DNA of 64,000 nucleotides from CAKZLS01 sp963701445 (GTDB lineage Bacteria > Pseudomonadota > Alphaproteobacteria > Rhodospirillales > Defluviicoccaceae): contig CAVPAM010000009.1 of the NCBI GenBank assembly GCA_963701445.1, positions 1 through 64,000 of the forward strand. The letters are read 5' to 3'. Shown in pieces: positions 45,576-56,069 of the stretch (the stretch's first letter is position 1; each line of letters begins with the position of its first letter). Under the pieces are notes generated by a model. It searched no databases and had not been told where the DNA came from. It worked only from the letters and a program-made list of their open reading frames with translations. Made by a program: the position numbers and the translations under genes.

Positions 45576-47343
45576 TCACGAAATGCGTTTCACCATTCTC
45601 AACAGATTTCCCCCGCCGTCGGGCGGGGGCACGAAGCCGACGTCATCCAGCACCTCGCGCATCAGGTGGGTTCCAAGGCCGCCGGGACGAACGTCGTCGA
45701 GATCGCGCGGGCGCACCTGGCTCACATCCACGGGCGGCGCGAAGTCCCTGAGGAAGAAGACGAGGTTCTCCCCCTGCTCCCGCGCCTCCAGGATCATGCG
45801 CCCGGCCTCGTCGCCGCCGTATCCGTGGCGAATGACGTTCTGGCAGGCCTCGTCCACGGCCAGCGTCAGATCGCGGACCACCGCCTCGCAACATCCGCGG
45901 TTGGCGGCCACTTCCGAGACGAGGGCGCGCAGCAGTTTCAAACGATCCGGGCGGGCGGGAACATCGATCCTGAACAGCCGTTCGTCGCGCCGCCTGGCCG
46001 GCGAGGCGGCGGCGTCGCCGGACCCGTCCGCCCGCTTGCCCGCCGCCGGTCCGTCGTCCACCGCCAGGATGGTCACGTCGTCCCGCAATCCGCCGCCCGC
46101 GCTGTTGAACAGCTTGACGATGGCGCCGATCCGGTCCGCCAACGGCAGGTTCCGGTGCCGGCCGACGGCCTGCTTGAGCCCGGAAACCCGCAGCGTCGCG
46201 CCGGTCTCCAGGTAGCCTTCCGTGACCCCGTCGGTGAACGCGTACAGGGTGCCGCCGTCGAGGTGGATCTCCACCTCCGGGAAATGCCCGGATACGCCCA
46301 GCTCCGTGGTGATGCCGAGGGGCGGCGCCTCCGCCGGAAACGCCGTGAAGGAACCGTCGCGACGATGGAGCAGCGGCGGCTCGTGACCGGCATTGGCCAA
46401 TCGCACCCAGCCCGACGCGGGGTCGTAAACGCCTCCGACCATGGTCACGAACATGCCCCGGGTGGCGGTTTCGCAGATCTCCGTGTTGATCCGGGCGAGC
46501 AGCGGCCCGGGATGGTGGTTGGTCTTGCCCAGGCAGCGGTACAGGCTCGCCGTCTTGGCCATCAACAGGGCCGCGTTCAAACCCTTGCCGGAGACGTCGC
46601 CGACGCTGAAGCCGACGCGGCCGTTGGGCAGCTCGAAGAAATCGTAGAAGTCTCCGGACACCATCCGGGCCGCCAGGTTGGCGCCGCAGACCGGGAAATC
46701 GCCGCCGCGCGGCTCCGGCAGGAGATTGCGCTGGATTTCGCCCGCCAGCTCCAGTTCGCGGCGAACGCGCTCCTGCTCCACCAGCGCCTCCGCCATGCGG
46801 GCATTGAGAATGGCGAGCCCCGCCGACGCCGCCATGGTTTCGAGAATTCGAAGGTCGTTGGCGGTGAACTGCGGATCGTCGCCCTTCTTGTTGATCAGTT
46901 CGATGGCGCCGACCCGCTGGTCCTGGATGCTGATGGGCGCGCACAGGATGGATTGGGTGATGTTGCCGGTCTTCTGGTCGATCCCGTCGTAGAAATCGGG
47001 ATCGCTGGCGGCGTTGCGGACGATCTCGCCGGCGTTGTTCTGAACGGCGCGGCCCACCACGCCCTGATCGCTCGGCAGTCGCAGGCCGGTAATCTCGGTC
47101 ACGCCGAAACAACTGGTGCAGGTCAGCATGCCCTTCTTTTCATCGAGCAGGAACAGGGCTCCGCTTTCCGCGTTCAGGTACTTGGTAATGCGGACAAGGG
47201 CGCGTTTCAGGGTCTCCTCGATATCGCGGGAGGCGGCGAAATCCTGCCCCATGGCCGCCAGCAGCTCCAGGTGGCCGGAGATCACCTGATCCGGGTTAGG
47301 ATCGATCTGCAAGCTTGGCCTCGGTGACGGGCGGCTGTTCCAT
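45576..47343 (-). CDS. GAF-SpoIIE phosphatase-HATPase regulator (RsbU/RsbW-like fusion)
   Basis: About 588 residues. A GAF domain (about 30-185) contains GALFLLDEKKGMLTCTSCFG and GAIELINKKG. A PP2C/SpoIIE phosphatase (about 215-415) has MVSGDFYDFFELPNGRVGFSVGDVSGKG and YAFTDGVTEG. A C-terminal HATPase_c domain (about 450-585) has ALVSEVAANRGC and LAVDEACQNVIRHGY. It combines the phosphatase and kinase arms of partner-switching control. The continuous frame opens upstream only with a poor TTG at 47408. ATG 47343 (MEQPPVTEAKL) fits better if one extra G near 47312 is removed. Confidence 0.88.
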
Positions 47344-47611
47344 TTCGCCAATATGCCCCTATTTTCGGGCAACGGCAAACGTAAGCGGCGCCACGGCCCC
47401 CCGGCCAATTTGCCGCTGGCACATGGCGCGCCGCGCGAACGATCCTTGAAATGCTACCCGCCCGGGTCAATATTGTGACGGGATCAAGAACGTTCACCGC
47501 GCGGCTTATGAGGGTTTGCCGCCCGGGCGGCCAGGGGCGTATACGGGGATGGTCGTTGCGTCCGCTCACGGGAAGCCGGTGAGGTCAGGGACGGATGAGG
47601 GAACGTTAACC

Positions 47612-48793
47612 GTGTATACCGACAACAAGACGATCGCGATGGACCTCACCGACAGCGACGGCGCGACCTGGTTCAAGGGCAAGGCGCCGGTTCTGGTTCC
47701 GGCCACCACCGCCGAGGAAGCCCTGGCGGAAATCGTTCTCGGCTGCGTGGAGCACCTTCGCGCCAACGAGGCCTGTGTCCTCGCCCGCGCGCACGAGGAG
47801 GGCGTCCATCAGATCCGCGTGGCTACCCGGCGGCTGCGGTCGTGCCTCAGCCTGTTCAGGGACCTCATTCCGAAGGCGCAGCGCAAACACCTGAACCGCG
47901 AACTGCGCTGGCTGATCGGCGAATTCGGACCGGCGCGCGACTGGGATGTCTTCATCGGCGAGGTACTCGGACCGGTCATCGGGGATTTGCCCGACGAGCC
48001 GGGGGTCGCGGTGCTGCGCGAGCGCGCCGAGGGGTATCGCGACAAGGGCTATGATCGAGCCCAGGCCGCTCTCCGGTCGCGGCGGTACGCCGGGCTGATG
48101 ATGCTGGTCCGCGCGTGGGCCGAGGGGCGAAGCTGGCATGACGGCAATACGGAAGAGGCCATGGAAAAGCTGCAAGGTCCGGCTGTCGACGTTGCCCACG
48201 ACCTCCTCGAACAGCACTATCGTGCCGTCGTCGGGGCGGGAACGGACTTCGACGCGTTGAACGACGAACAGCGCCATCAGCTCCGCATCGAGATCAAGAA
48301 AATGCGCTACGCGACCGAATTCTTCCGCTCGCTCTATCCCAAGCGGCAATCGGCCACCTTCGTCGACGCGCTCAAGACGCTGCAGGACGACCTCGGCGCC
48401 AACAACGATCTCGCCGTCGCCCGCGAACTGCTGGCGGGGCTCACCAAAAACGAAAAGGGCAAGAGGCGCGCCCAGGCGGCGTATGCGACCGGCCTGGTTC
48501 TGGGCTGGCACAACCACGTTTCCAATGACCGCGAGCAGAACCTGGCGAAGATCTGGGACGGCCTGATCACCAACCGGCCGTTCTGGGACGACGCGCCGGA
48601 CAACTCCCCGGCCTCGGCATTGCATTTCGTGATTTCGCAGGACGCGCCCGAACCGGCGGCGAAAAGCGGGCCCGCCGTCAAGGCCGAAGCCAAACCCGCG
48701 GCGAGAAAGCGAACGCGAACCCGGGCGAAACCGGCAACGGAAATCGGAGCCGGGACCGAGGAGGCCGCGAAAACCGGCAATTCATCCGATTAA
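47612..48793 (+). CDS. CHAD-domain protein
   Basis: About 393 residues. The conserved-histidine helical domain (about 30-310) has EEGVHQIRVATRRLRSCLSLF, RELRWLIGEFGPARDWDVF, LRIEIKKMRYATEFF and LQDDLGANNDL; the His and Arg residues form the basic channel that binds polyphosphate. The C-terminal about 50 residues are Lys/Ala-rich and disordered. GTG at 47612 has GAGGGA 9 nt upstream; earlier starts at 47516 and 47549 are possible. It converges on phaC with a 4-bp tail overlap, fitting a storage-granule role. Confidence 0.88.
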   Translation: MYTDNKTIAMDLTDSDGATWFKGKAPVLVPATTAEEALAEIVLGCVEHLRANEACVLARAHEEGVHQIRVATRRLRSCLSLFRDLIPKAQRKHLNRELRWLIGEFGPARDWDVFIGEVLGPVIGDLPDEPGVAVLRERAEGYRDKGYDRAQAALRSRRYAGLMMLVRAWAEGRSWHDGNTEEAMEKLQGPAVDVAHDLLEQHYRAVVGAGTDFDALNDEQRHQLRIEIKKMRYATEFFRSLYPKRQSATFVDALKTLQDDLGANNDLAVARELLAGLTKNEKGKRRAQAAYATGLVLGWHNHVSNDREQNLAKIWDGLITNRPFWDDAPDNSPASALHFVISQDAPEPAAKSGPAVKAEAKPAARKRTRTRAKPATEIGAGTEEAAKTGNSSD

Positions 48794-50593
48794 TCGGTCG
48801 ATCGCATTCGCACATAGGAGCCCGGCGCCGGCTCGATCGCCTTGAGTTCGCCCGAACCCGGAACGCGGGCGTCCACCCGTCCGCCGCCGTGGCGGGCGAC
48901 CCAGGCATCCCAATGCGGCCACCACGAGCCCTTCGTTGTGCGTCGCGCCCTTCAGCCAGGCCTCCGGGGTCTTCACCTTCCGCGTGTGAGTCCAATAGCC
49001 GTACTTGTTGGCCGCCGGCGGGTTGATCACGCCGGCGATGTGTCCCGATCCCGCGAGCACGAACTTGACCGGTCCCGAATACAGTTGGGTCGCCGTGTAG
49101 GTGGACCGCCAGGGCGCGATGTGATCCTCCCGGGTGGACAGGATATACGCCGGCTGCTTGATCCGCCGGAGGTCGATGGGCGTGCCGGCGATGGTCAGGG
49201 CGTCCGGCTGGATCAACCGGTTGTTCAGGTACATTTCCCGCAGATAGAAGCTGTGCATCATCACCGGCATGCGGGTGGAGTCCGAGTTCCAGTAGAGCAA
49301 ATCGAAGGGTCGCGGGCTCTTGCCGAGCATATAGTTGCTCTCGAACGCCGACCAGATCAGGTCGTTCTCGCGCAGCATGCTGAACACCTGCGCCATCTGG
49401 GCGCCGTCCATGTATCCCTTCTTTTGCATGTGCTTTTCGAGCAGGCCGATCTGCTCCTCGTCGATGAATACGCCGAGTTCGCCGGGTTCGGCGAAATCCA
49501 CCAGGGTGGTGAAGAACGTGGCGGACGCCACCCGCTTGTCCCCCTTCACCGCCATGTGGGCCAGGGTGCACGCCAGCAGCGTGCCGCCGATGCAATACCC
49601 GATGGCATTGACCTCGGCCTCGCCGGTGGCCTTTTGAATGGCGTCCAGCGCGGCCATCGGGCCTTCCAGCACGTAGTCGTCGAACACCTTGTGGGTCAGG
49701 CGTTCGTCCGGGTTGACCCATGAAATGACGAACACCGTGTGGCCCTGGTCCACCGCCCACTTGATGAACGAGTTCTTCGGCTGCAGGTCGAGAACGTAAA
49801 ACTTGTTGATCCACGGCGGCACGATCAGGAGCGGCCGCCGGTACACCTTTTCCGTCGCCGGCTGGTACTGGATCAACTGCATGAGGTCGTTCTGATAGAT
49901 GACCTTGCCCGGCGTGGCGGCGATGTTTTCCCCCGGCGTGAAGGCGTCGAGATCGGTCAGCGAGATCCGCAGGTTTCCCTTGCCGCGCTCCACGTCGTCG
50001 AACAGGTTGGACAACCCCTTGCGCAGGCTTTCGCCCTCGGTCTGCTGGATGGCCCGCATCACCTTGGGGTTGGTGGCGATGAAGTTGGTGGGCGCCATGG
50101 CGCTGAGGAACTGCCGGGTATAGAACTCGGCCTTGAGACGCGACTTGGGATCGAGCCCCTCGACGTTGCGCACGAGCCCCTCGATCCAGCGCGACGTGAG
50201 CAGATAGTACTGCTTGATGGCGTTGAAGGCCGGGTTCTGGTCCCACTCGTCGTCCTTGAAGCGGCGGTCGCCCGGATCCGGTGCGGCGACGGGGTCGGGG
50301 GAAAGCCCCTTGCGGGCCGCCTCCATGGCCTGCCACAACCGCGCGTAGTCCTCGGCAAGGTCCGTCTGGGCTTGCTGCAGTTTCGCCGGATTGGTGAACA
50401 GGTTCTGGGCGATGTCGAGAAACACCTTGCCGACGATGGACGGATCGGCGACGGAAAACCCATCGTCCTTTTTCATCCGCTCCTGGTACAGCTCCGAAAT
50501 CTGCTTGCCGCGCTCGAACAGCGCCGCCCATTGGTCGTCGACGCCGCCCGCCGCGCCTTTCGCCTTTTCGTCTTTGTCCCGCCGATCCGTCAT
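48790..50593 (-). CDS. phaC: Class I polyhydroxyalkanoate synthase, one frame shift near the C-terminus
   Basis: About 600 residues when corrected. It polymerises hydroxyacyl-CoA into PHA at the granule surface. The lipase-like box is GYCIGG (catalytic Cys about 333), the catalytic Asp lies in STREDHIAPW and the His in SGHIAGVINPP. The N-terminal PhaC domain and the region VPPWINKFYVLDLQPKNS are normal. Near 48930 a run GGG for GG shifts the frame. Removing one G restores EGSWWPHWDAWVARHGGGRV and ends at TAA 48790-48792. The start at MTDRRDKDEK is preferred over one 26 codons upstream. Confidence 0.93.
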
Positions 50594-50776
50594 GATCCGT
50601 GTCGCTCCCAAGCATATTGATCCCCGGTCGACCGCCGGGAGTATTTCTTTACAGATAGACAGTCGGATCAACCAATACCAGAGCCGGTCCGCGCATGGCC
50701 GGGGGGCCGGCGGATGGCGGGGGCGATGTGCCCTATTGCGTGGATGTCTCTCGTCGATCGGCTCGAATGGGGACGT

Positions 50777-51595
50777 TTAAATCCCCGACCCGAAACCCTC
50801 CACGTCCGAAACGGACATTGCGTGGGACTGCAGGACCAGATCGCGATAGGCGTGCCAGGTGGCATAGGCAAGCACCGGCAGCGCCACCGCCAGGCCGAGG
50901 AAGAACGACAGCACCCCGACAACGCTGATCACCACGATCATCGCCGCCCAGCCGAACATCACCTGCCAATTCGCGCGGACGGCAAGAATGCTGGCGCCAA
51001 TGGCGGTGACCACGTCCACCTGCCGGTCGAACATCAGCGGCACCGATACGGCGGTGATGCAGAAGATAATCGTCGCGATGATGGCCCCGATGGTCGAGCC
51101 GAGCAGCAGAAAAGGCGCGGCCTCGATGGAAAACACGATCTCTTGGAGGAACCGGTCCAGCGGCGGCGGAGCCTGGTTGAAGAACAGGGCGAACAGCACG
51201 ATGGCCATCTCGACCCAGACGAACCAGAGGATCAACAGGACCACGCCCATGGCCGACAACTGGCCGATATTGGCGCTGAACGCCGAAAACACATGACCGA
51301 ACGATACATCGCGCCCCTGTTCGAGGCGCCGGCTGACATCGTAGAGGCCCACCACCAGAATGGGCGCGAGAAGAACGAACCCGCCCGCGAGAGGCAGCAC
51401 CAGCGAGCCAAGTCCGGCGGAGATCAGGCCGAACGTAAGCAGGAAGCTGACAATGACGAACGCCCCGCCGTAAATCAGGCTGACACGGGGCGTCTTCAGG
51501 AAATCGCGCCACCCGGCGGCCAGCCAGTGCCCCGAACGATCGACGTCAACGGTCCGGATGTCCACGGGAAGATGATAGGTGCCGTTTTCGGTCAT
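50777..51595 (-). CDS. DUF2189 membrane protein
   Basis: About 272 residues. Six hydrophobic helices and the family opening WLAAGWRDFLKTPRVSLIYG (about 25-45) identify DUF2189, an uncharacterised inner-membrane family. The C-terminal YATWHAYRDLVL motif is also typical. The start at MTENGTYHLP is preferred; six further residues upstream are possible. It lies downstream of the cox gene group and may be co-transcribed with it. Confidence 0.87.
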   Translation of the reverse strand: MTENGTYHLPVDIRTVDVDRSGHWLAAGWRDFLKTPRVSLIYGGAFVIVSFLLTFGLISAGLGSLVLPLAGGFVLLAPILVVGLYDVSRRLEQGRDVSFGHVFSAFSANIGQLSAMGVVLLILWFVWVEMAIVLFALFFNQAPPPLDRFLQEIVFSIEAAPFLLLGSTIGAIIATIIFCITAVSVPLMFDRQVDVVTAIGASILAVRANWQVMFGWAAMIVVISVVGVLSFFLGLAVALPVLAYATWHAYRDLVLQSHAMSVSDVEGFGSGI

Positions 51596-51668
51596 GGCAT
51601 GTTTCCCACCCATTCACATACGGTTTCTTCTTTTCGGCGGATCCCGCTGGCGACCGAATGTCCCCGTC

Positions 51669-52070
51669 TCAGGTTCCCCCCGGTTTCTCTGGTTCGTCGA
51701 CGGCGCGGTACCGGTACTGCATCGCCACGGTTAGTCCCTTCAATGGCCGCAGAAGAATGACGGACCCGATCACCGTCAGCGGAATCCACACCGCCCCATG
51801 GACCCAGAGCGGCGGCGACAGGAACACCTCGAGCAGCCACGCGAGTCCGACGATGAGCGTGCCAAGAATGAAAATGACCGCGACCGCCGGACCGTCGCCG
51901 GCATCGTGACCGCTGAAATCGAGACCGCAGACCTCGCATTGGTCGGTCACTTTCAGCACGCCATCGAACAACCGGCCTCGGCCGCATCGGGGGCACCGGC
52001 CGAAACAGCCGGAGGCCAGGATGGCGAGCGTCGAGCGGCCGCCCGGCGCGTTGTCCAACTCCGCGGTCAC
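51669..52070 (-). CDS. DUF983 membrane protein of the cox operon
   Basis: About 133 residues. A zinc-ribbon-like GRCPRCGRGRLFDG with CEVCGLDF (two CxxC pairs, about 24-52) precedes two membrane helices. This is the DUF983 pattern seen after coxC in many alphaproteobacteria; its role in oxidase assembly is inferred from context. The GTG at 52070 is chosen because it lies just beyond the coxC stop; a TTG four codons later is an alternative. Confidence 0.85.
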   Translation of the reverse strand: MTAELDNAPGGRSTLAILASGCFGRCPRCGRGRLFDGVLKVTDQCEVCGLDFSGHDAGDGPAVAVIFILGTLIVGLAWLLEVFLSPPLWVHGAVWIPLTVIGSVILLRPLKGLTVAMQYRYRAVDEPEKPGGT

Positions 52071-52074
52071 TCCC

Positions 52075-52887
52075 TTAATGAGCCTGGAAGCCCGCGCTGC
52101 CCCACCAATAAATGCACACGAACAGGAACAACCAGACCACATCGACGAAGTGCCAATACCACGCCGCCGCCTCGAATCCCACGTGCTGCTCGGCGGTGAA
52201 ATGGCCTCGCTTGGCGCGCAGGAAGCAAACCAGAAGAAACAACGTGCCGACGATCACGTGGAACCCGTGGAAGCCGGTGGCCAGGTAGAAAGTCGAGGAA
52301 TAGATGCCGTCCGTGAAGCCGAAGGCCGCATGCCCGTATTCGTAGGCCTGGAGGCCCGTAAAGAGCAGACCCAGGATGACCGTGATCAGCGTCCACATGG
52401 CCATTTTTTCGCGCTCGCCGTGGCGAATGCAGTGATGGGCGATGGTCAGCGTCGCGCCGGAGGTGAGCAGGATCAGGGTGTTGAGGAACGGCAACCCCCA
52501 CGTATGGAAGGGAATGACGCCCTCGGGCGGCCAGACTTCGTGAGCGATACTGTTTATGGCCGGCACGGTGGCGTTGAAGAAGGCCCAGAAGAAGGCGAAG
52601 AAGAACATCACCTCGGACGCGATGAACAGCAACATGCCCATCCGCAGTCCGTGCTGCACCGTGGGCGTATGATGAGTTCCCGAATTGGCTTCGACCACCA
52701 CATCCCGCCACCATGCGTAGAACGTGTACAGGAGCAGGGCGAACCCGAGTATCAGGACCCACGGCTGGCCCTCGTGCATGTACCAGATTCCGCCAATGGC
52801 GATAAGGAAGGCCGAAGCCGTGCCCACCGCGGGCCACGGGCTCGGATCCACCATGTGAAACGGATGTGATTTAACGTCGCTCGCCAT
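52075..52887 (-). CDS. coxC: Cytochrome c oxidase subunit III
   Basis: 270 residues, seven helices. Motifs: HPFHMVDPSPWP at the N-terminus, MLLFIASEVMFFFAFFWAFF (about 83-102), WPPEGV, and the C-terminal FEAAAWYWHFVDVVWLFLF. It stabilises the aa3 catalytic core and channels lipid and oxygen. It lies 33 bp after ctaG and 4 bp before DUF983. Confidence 0.97.
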   Translation of the reverse strand: MASDVKSHPFHMVDPSPWPAVGTASAFLIAIGGIWYMHEGQPWVLILGFALLLYTFYAWWRDVVVEANSGTHHTPTVQHGLRMGMLLFIASEVMFFFAFFWAFFNATVPAINSIAHEVWPPEGVIPFHTWGLPFLNTLILLTSGATLTIAHHCIRHGEREKMAMWTLITVILGLLFTGLQAYEYGHAAFGFTDGIYSSTFYLATGFHGFHVIVGTLFLLVCFLRAKRGHFTAEQHVGFEAAAWYWHFVDVVWLFLFVCIYWWGSAGFQAH

Positions 52888-52920
52888 CTTGCTCCCCCGA
52901 ATTCACTATCGGTTCATTGA

Positions 52921-53521
52921 TCAGCCGCCGTTGCGGCCCTCTTTGTTCACTTTCGCGATCTTGGCTCCGCCCTGGCCGGTTTGTTCCTTGTCCAAGGGAT
53001 AGAACGTATAAGACAGTGTGATGAGCCTCACGTCCTTGGCGTTCGGATCGTCCAGAATCGCCGGATCCACATAAAATGTGACCGGCATGTCGACTTCCTG
53101 CCCGGGCAATAGTGTCTGCTCGGTGAAACAGAAGCACTCGATCTTGCTGAAATATTGCGCGGCACTGTACGGCGTGACGTTGAACGTGGCGGTGCCCGTT
53201 ACAGGCGCGTCCGAGTTGTTCACCGCCGTATAGTGCGCCAGCGCCTCTTCACCCAACCGAATCCGGACGTTGTGCTGAACGGGCTTGAAGGTCCAAGGCA
53301 AATCGGAATTAACGTTGGCGTCGAAGTTCACCGTGACCACGGTATCGGACACTTCCGTCGGCGCCGAGACCGCTTCGGTATTGGGCGTGCCGCCATAGCC
53401 GGTCACTTGGCAGAACAACCGGTAGAGCGGCACCGAGGCGAACGAAAGCCCGACCATCCCGCCGACGAGGCCGAACAGCATTACGGCGGTCAGAGTTCTT
53501 TTTCCGGCCGGGCCTTTTCAT
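52921..53521 (-). CDS. ctaG: Cytochrome c oxidase assembly protein (CuB insertion), probable 5' frame shift
   Basis: About 199 residues when corrected. CtaG/Cox11 delivers copper to the CuB site of subunit I. The family anchor helix followed by SFASVPLYRLFCQVTGYGG is present, as are VNSDLPWTFKP and the copper-binding KIECFCFTEQTLLPGQEVDMPV. The clean frame begins only at ATG 53481, inside the anchor helix. Removing one A from ATGAAAAGG at 53521 gives MKGPAGKRTLTAVMLFG, a normal N-terminus, so a single-base error is likely. Confidence 0.92.
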
Positions 53522-53555
53522 GTCGTTCGCTTACCCATGCTCTCCGCGGTTCCGA

Positions 53556-55184
53556 CTACTCGGCGGGGGCCGCGTGGCCGTGGCCGCCGCCGCTGACGAC
53601 CGGAAGTTCCTCGTGCGTGTGGAACGGCGCCGGAGAGGGAACCGTCCACTCCAACGTGGTCGCGCCTTCGCCCCACTGATTGGCCACCGTCACCGGCTTG
53701 CCGGAGCGATAGGTGTACCAGACAATGTAGAAGAACATCAGTGTTCCTACCGCGGTGATCAGCGCGCCGATGGAGCTAACGTAGTTCCAGCCCCAATAGG
53801 CATCCGGATAATCTGGAATACGCCGCGGCATCCCCGCCAGTCCCACGAAATGCTGCGGGAAAAACAGCACGTTGACGCCGATGAAAAAGACCCAGAACTG
53901 CACCTTTGACAATCCCTCGGGGTACTGGCGGCCGGACATCTTGCCAATCCAGTAATACCAGCCCGCGAACATGGCCAGGATCGCCGCGATCGCCATCACG
54001 TAATGGAAGTGGGCCACCACGTAGTAGGTGTCGTGCACGGCGAAATCGATCCCCGCGTTGGCCAGCAACACCCCGGTGACTCCGCCAATCACGAACAGCC
54101 AGATGAACCCCATGGCGTTCAGCATGGGCACATCGAACCTGAGGGATCCACCCCACATGGTCGCCAGCCAGCTGAAGATCTTGATCCCCGTGGGGACAGC
54201 GATGATGAGGGTGGCGGCCGTGAAATAGGCCCGCGCATCGGCGTTGAGACCGACGGTGAACATGTGGTGCGCCCACACGATGAAACCGACGACGCCAATG
54301 GACGCCATGGCGTAGGCCATACCCAGGTAGCCGAACACCGGCCTTTGGGAAAACGTCGAGATCACCTGACTGATGATGCCGAAGGCCGGAATAATGATGA
54401 TGTACACTTCGGGATGGCCAAAGAACCAGAACAGGTGCTGCCACAGGACCGGATCCCCTCCGCCCGCGGGAGCGAAGAATGTCGTGCCGAAATTGCGGTC
54501 CGTCAGAAGCATGGTGAGGCCGCCCGCGAGAACCGGAACCGCCAGCAACAACAGGAACGCGGTGACCAGGATGGCCCAGACGAACAACGGCATGCGATGA
54601 ATCGTCATACCCGGCGCGCGCATGTTGAAAATGGTCACGATGAAGTTGACGGCGCCCAGGATCGAGGACGCGCCCGCCACGTGGAGCGCCAGGATACCGA
54701 AATCGACCGATGGTCCGGGCTGATACGCCGCGCTGCTCAGCGGTGGATAAACCGTCCAGCCGGTTCCCGGGCCATCGCCCACCACGGCGGAGAGAATCAG
54801 AAGCACCAATCCGGCGGCGAGCAGCCAGAAACTGATATTGTTCATTCGCGGAAACGCCATGTCGGGCGCGCCGATCATCAAGGGCACGAACCAGTTGCCG
54901 AAGCCCCCGATCATCGCCGGCATCACCACGAAAAAGACCATGAGGAAGCCGTGGGCGGTCACCAGCACGTTGTAGAATTGGAAGTCGTGGATGTACTGAA
55001 CACCAGGGTGCGCCAACTCGAGACGGATGTACCAGGACATCAGTCCGCCAACGATGGCCGCGACGAAAGACAACCAGATGTACATCGTGCCGATGTCTTT
55101 GTGGTTGGTGGAGTAAACCCATCGCCGCCATCCGGTCGGATGATGATCGTGGTCCCCGTGTGCCGCAGCAGCTCCGTATGCCAT
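53556..55184 (-). CDS. coxA: Cytochrome c oxidase subunit I (aa3 type)
   Basis: 542 residues, twelve helices. All cofactor ligands are visible: low-spin heme His in VTAHGFLMVFFVVMP, CuB His-Tyr crosslink HPEVY (about 257), CuB HH in AHHMFTVG, and the heme pair in VVAHFHYVM. Lys of the K channel lies in PTGIKIFSW, and the D-channel GGFGNWFVPLMIGAPDMAFPR is intact. It is the proton-pumping oxygen reductase of the membrane. The coxB gene lies 39 bp upstream. Confidence 0.98.
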   Translation of the reverse strand: MAYGAAAAHGDHDHHPTGWRRWVYSTNHKDIGTMYIWLSFVAAIVGGLMSWYIRLELAHPGVQYIHDFQFYNVLVTAHGFLMVFFVVMPAMIGGFGNWFVPLMIGAPDMAFPRMNNISFWLLAAGLVLLILSAVVGDGPGTGWTVYPPLSSAAYQPGPSVDFGILALHVAGASSILGAVNFIVTIFNMRAPGMTIHRMPLFVWAILVTAFLLLLAVPVLAGGLTMLLTDRNFGTTFFAPAGGGDPVLWQHLFWFFGHPEVYIIIIPAFGIISQVISTFSQRPVFGYLGMAYAMASIGVVGFIVWAHHMFTVGLNADARAYFTAATLIIAVPTGIKIFSWLATMWGGSLRFDVPMLNAMGFIWLFVIGGVTGVLLANAGIDFAVHDTYYVVAHFHYVMAIAAILAMFAGWYYWIGKMSGRQYPEGLSKVQFWVFFIGVNVLFFPQHFVGLAGMPRRIPDYPDAYWGWNYVSSIGALITAVGTLMFFYIVWYTYRSGKPVTVANQWGEGATTLEWTVPSPAPFHTHEELPVVSGGGHGHAAPAE

Positions 55185-55223
55185 GCTCTCGATTCCTTCT
55201 CTCTCGCCCGATCCCTGTGTTTC

Positions 55224-56069
55224 TTAACGACTCTTTGGGTCCGCCCTGACCACATCAACGGCCGGCCGGTCCGCGCGCGCGAATTCTTCCTTCGCCTGCT
55301 TTACCCATTCGGCGAAGGCTTCCTTCGAGACCGCCTCCACCTGGATCGGCATGAAACCATGATTCACCCCGCACAATTCGGAGCACATTCCGTAATAGGT
55401 GCCCTCCTTGTCGATCCTTACCCACCTTTCGTTGGTGCGGCCGGGGACCGCATCGATCTTCATCCCGAGCGCCGGAACCGCCCAGTTGTGAATGACGTCA
55501 TCCGCTGTAATCAGGACTTGAATGTTGGTGTCGACGGGAAGAACGACCCGGTTGTCAACGGTCAGCAGCCTTGGCTGGCCCTCCTGCAGGTCGTCGTCGG
55601 GAATCATGATGCTGTCGAACTCGAACTCGCCCTGGTCCGGATAGGAATAGGTCCAGTACCACTGATGGCCGGTGACCTTCAGGGTCATCTCGTAATCATG
55701 GGCTCGGTCGTGGAAGTACAGAAGCCGCATTCCGGGAATGGCGATAATCACCAGGATCACGATCGGCACCGCCGTCCACACCACTTCCAGCAACGTATTA
55801 TGAGTGGTCTTGGACGGGACGGGATTGCGCTTGGCGTTGAAGCGGAAACAGACGTACGCCATGATGGCCAGCACCAGCAGCACGATGCCTACTTGGATCA
55901 CCAGCAGCAGATGGTGGAAATCGTGCACCTTCTCCATGACCGGAGAGGCCGCGGGCTGCAGGTTCATCTGCCAAGGTGTCGACAGCCCTTCCGCCGCTGC
56001 CGCACCGCCAATCCATCCCATCACGTTCAGCGCGATCAACGGCAAGAGATACTTCAATTTCACAAGCAT
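55224..56069 (-). CDS. coxB: Cytochrome c oxidase subunit II
   Basis: About 281 residues. A signal peptide (MLVKLKYLLPLIALNVMGW, cleavage near AAAAEG) and two membrane helices precede the cupredoxin domain. The CuA ligands are complete in CSELCGVNHGFMPI with the upstream His in DDVIHNW. Aromatic HQWYWTYSYP is the electron-entry patch. There is no fused cytochrome c. The start is set at 56069, where GGTGGGGAA lies upstream and the signal peptide begins; earlier ATGs would spoil the signal. First gene of the cox operon. Confidence 0.97.
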   Translation of the reverse strand: MLVKLKYLLPLIALNVMGWIGGAAAAEGLSTPWQMNLQPAASPVMEKVHDFHHLLLVIQVGIVLLVLAIMAYVCFRFNAKRNPVPSKTTHNTLLEVVWTAVPIVILVIIAIPGMRLLYFHDRAHDYEMTLKVTGHQWYWTYSYPDQGEFEFDSIMIPDDDLQEGQPRLLTVDNRVVLPVDTNIQVLITADDVIHNWAVPALGMKIDAVPGRTNERWVRIDKEGTYYGMCSELCGVNHGFMPIQVEAVSKEAFAEWVKQAKEEFARADRPAVDVVRADPKSR

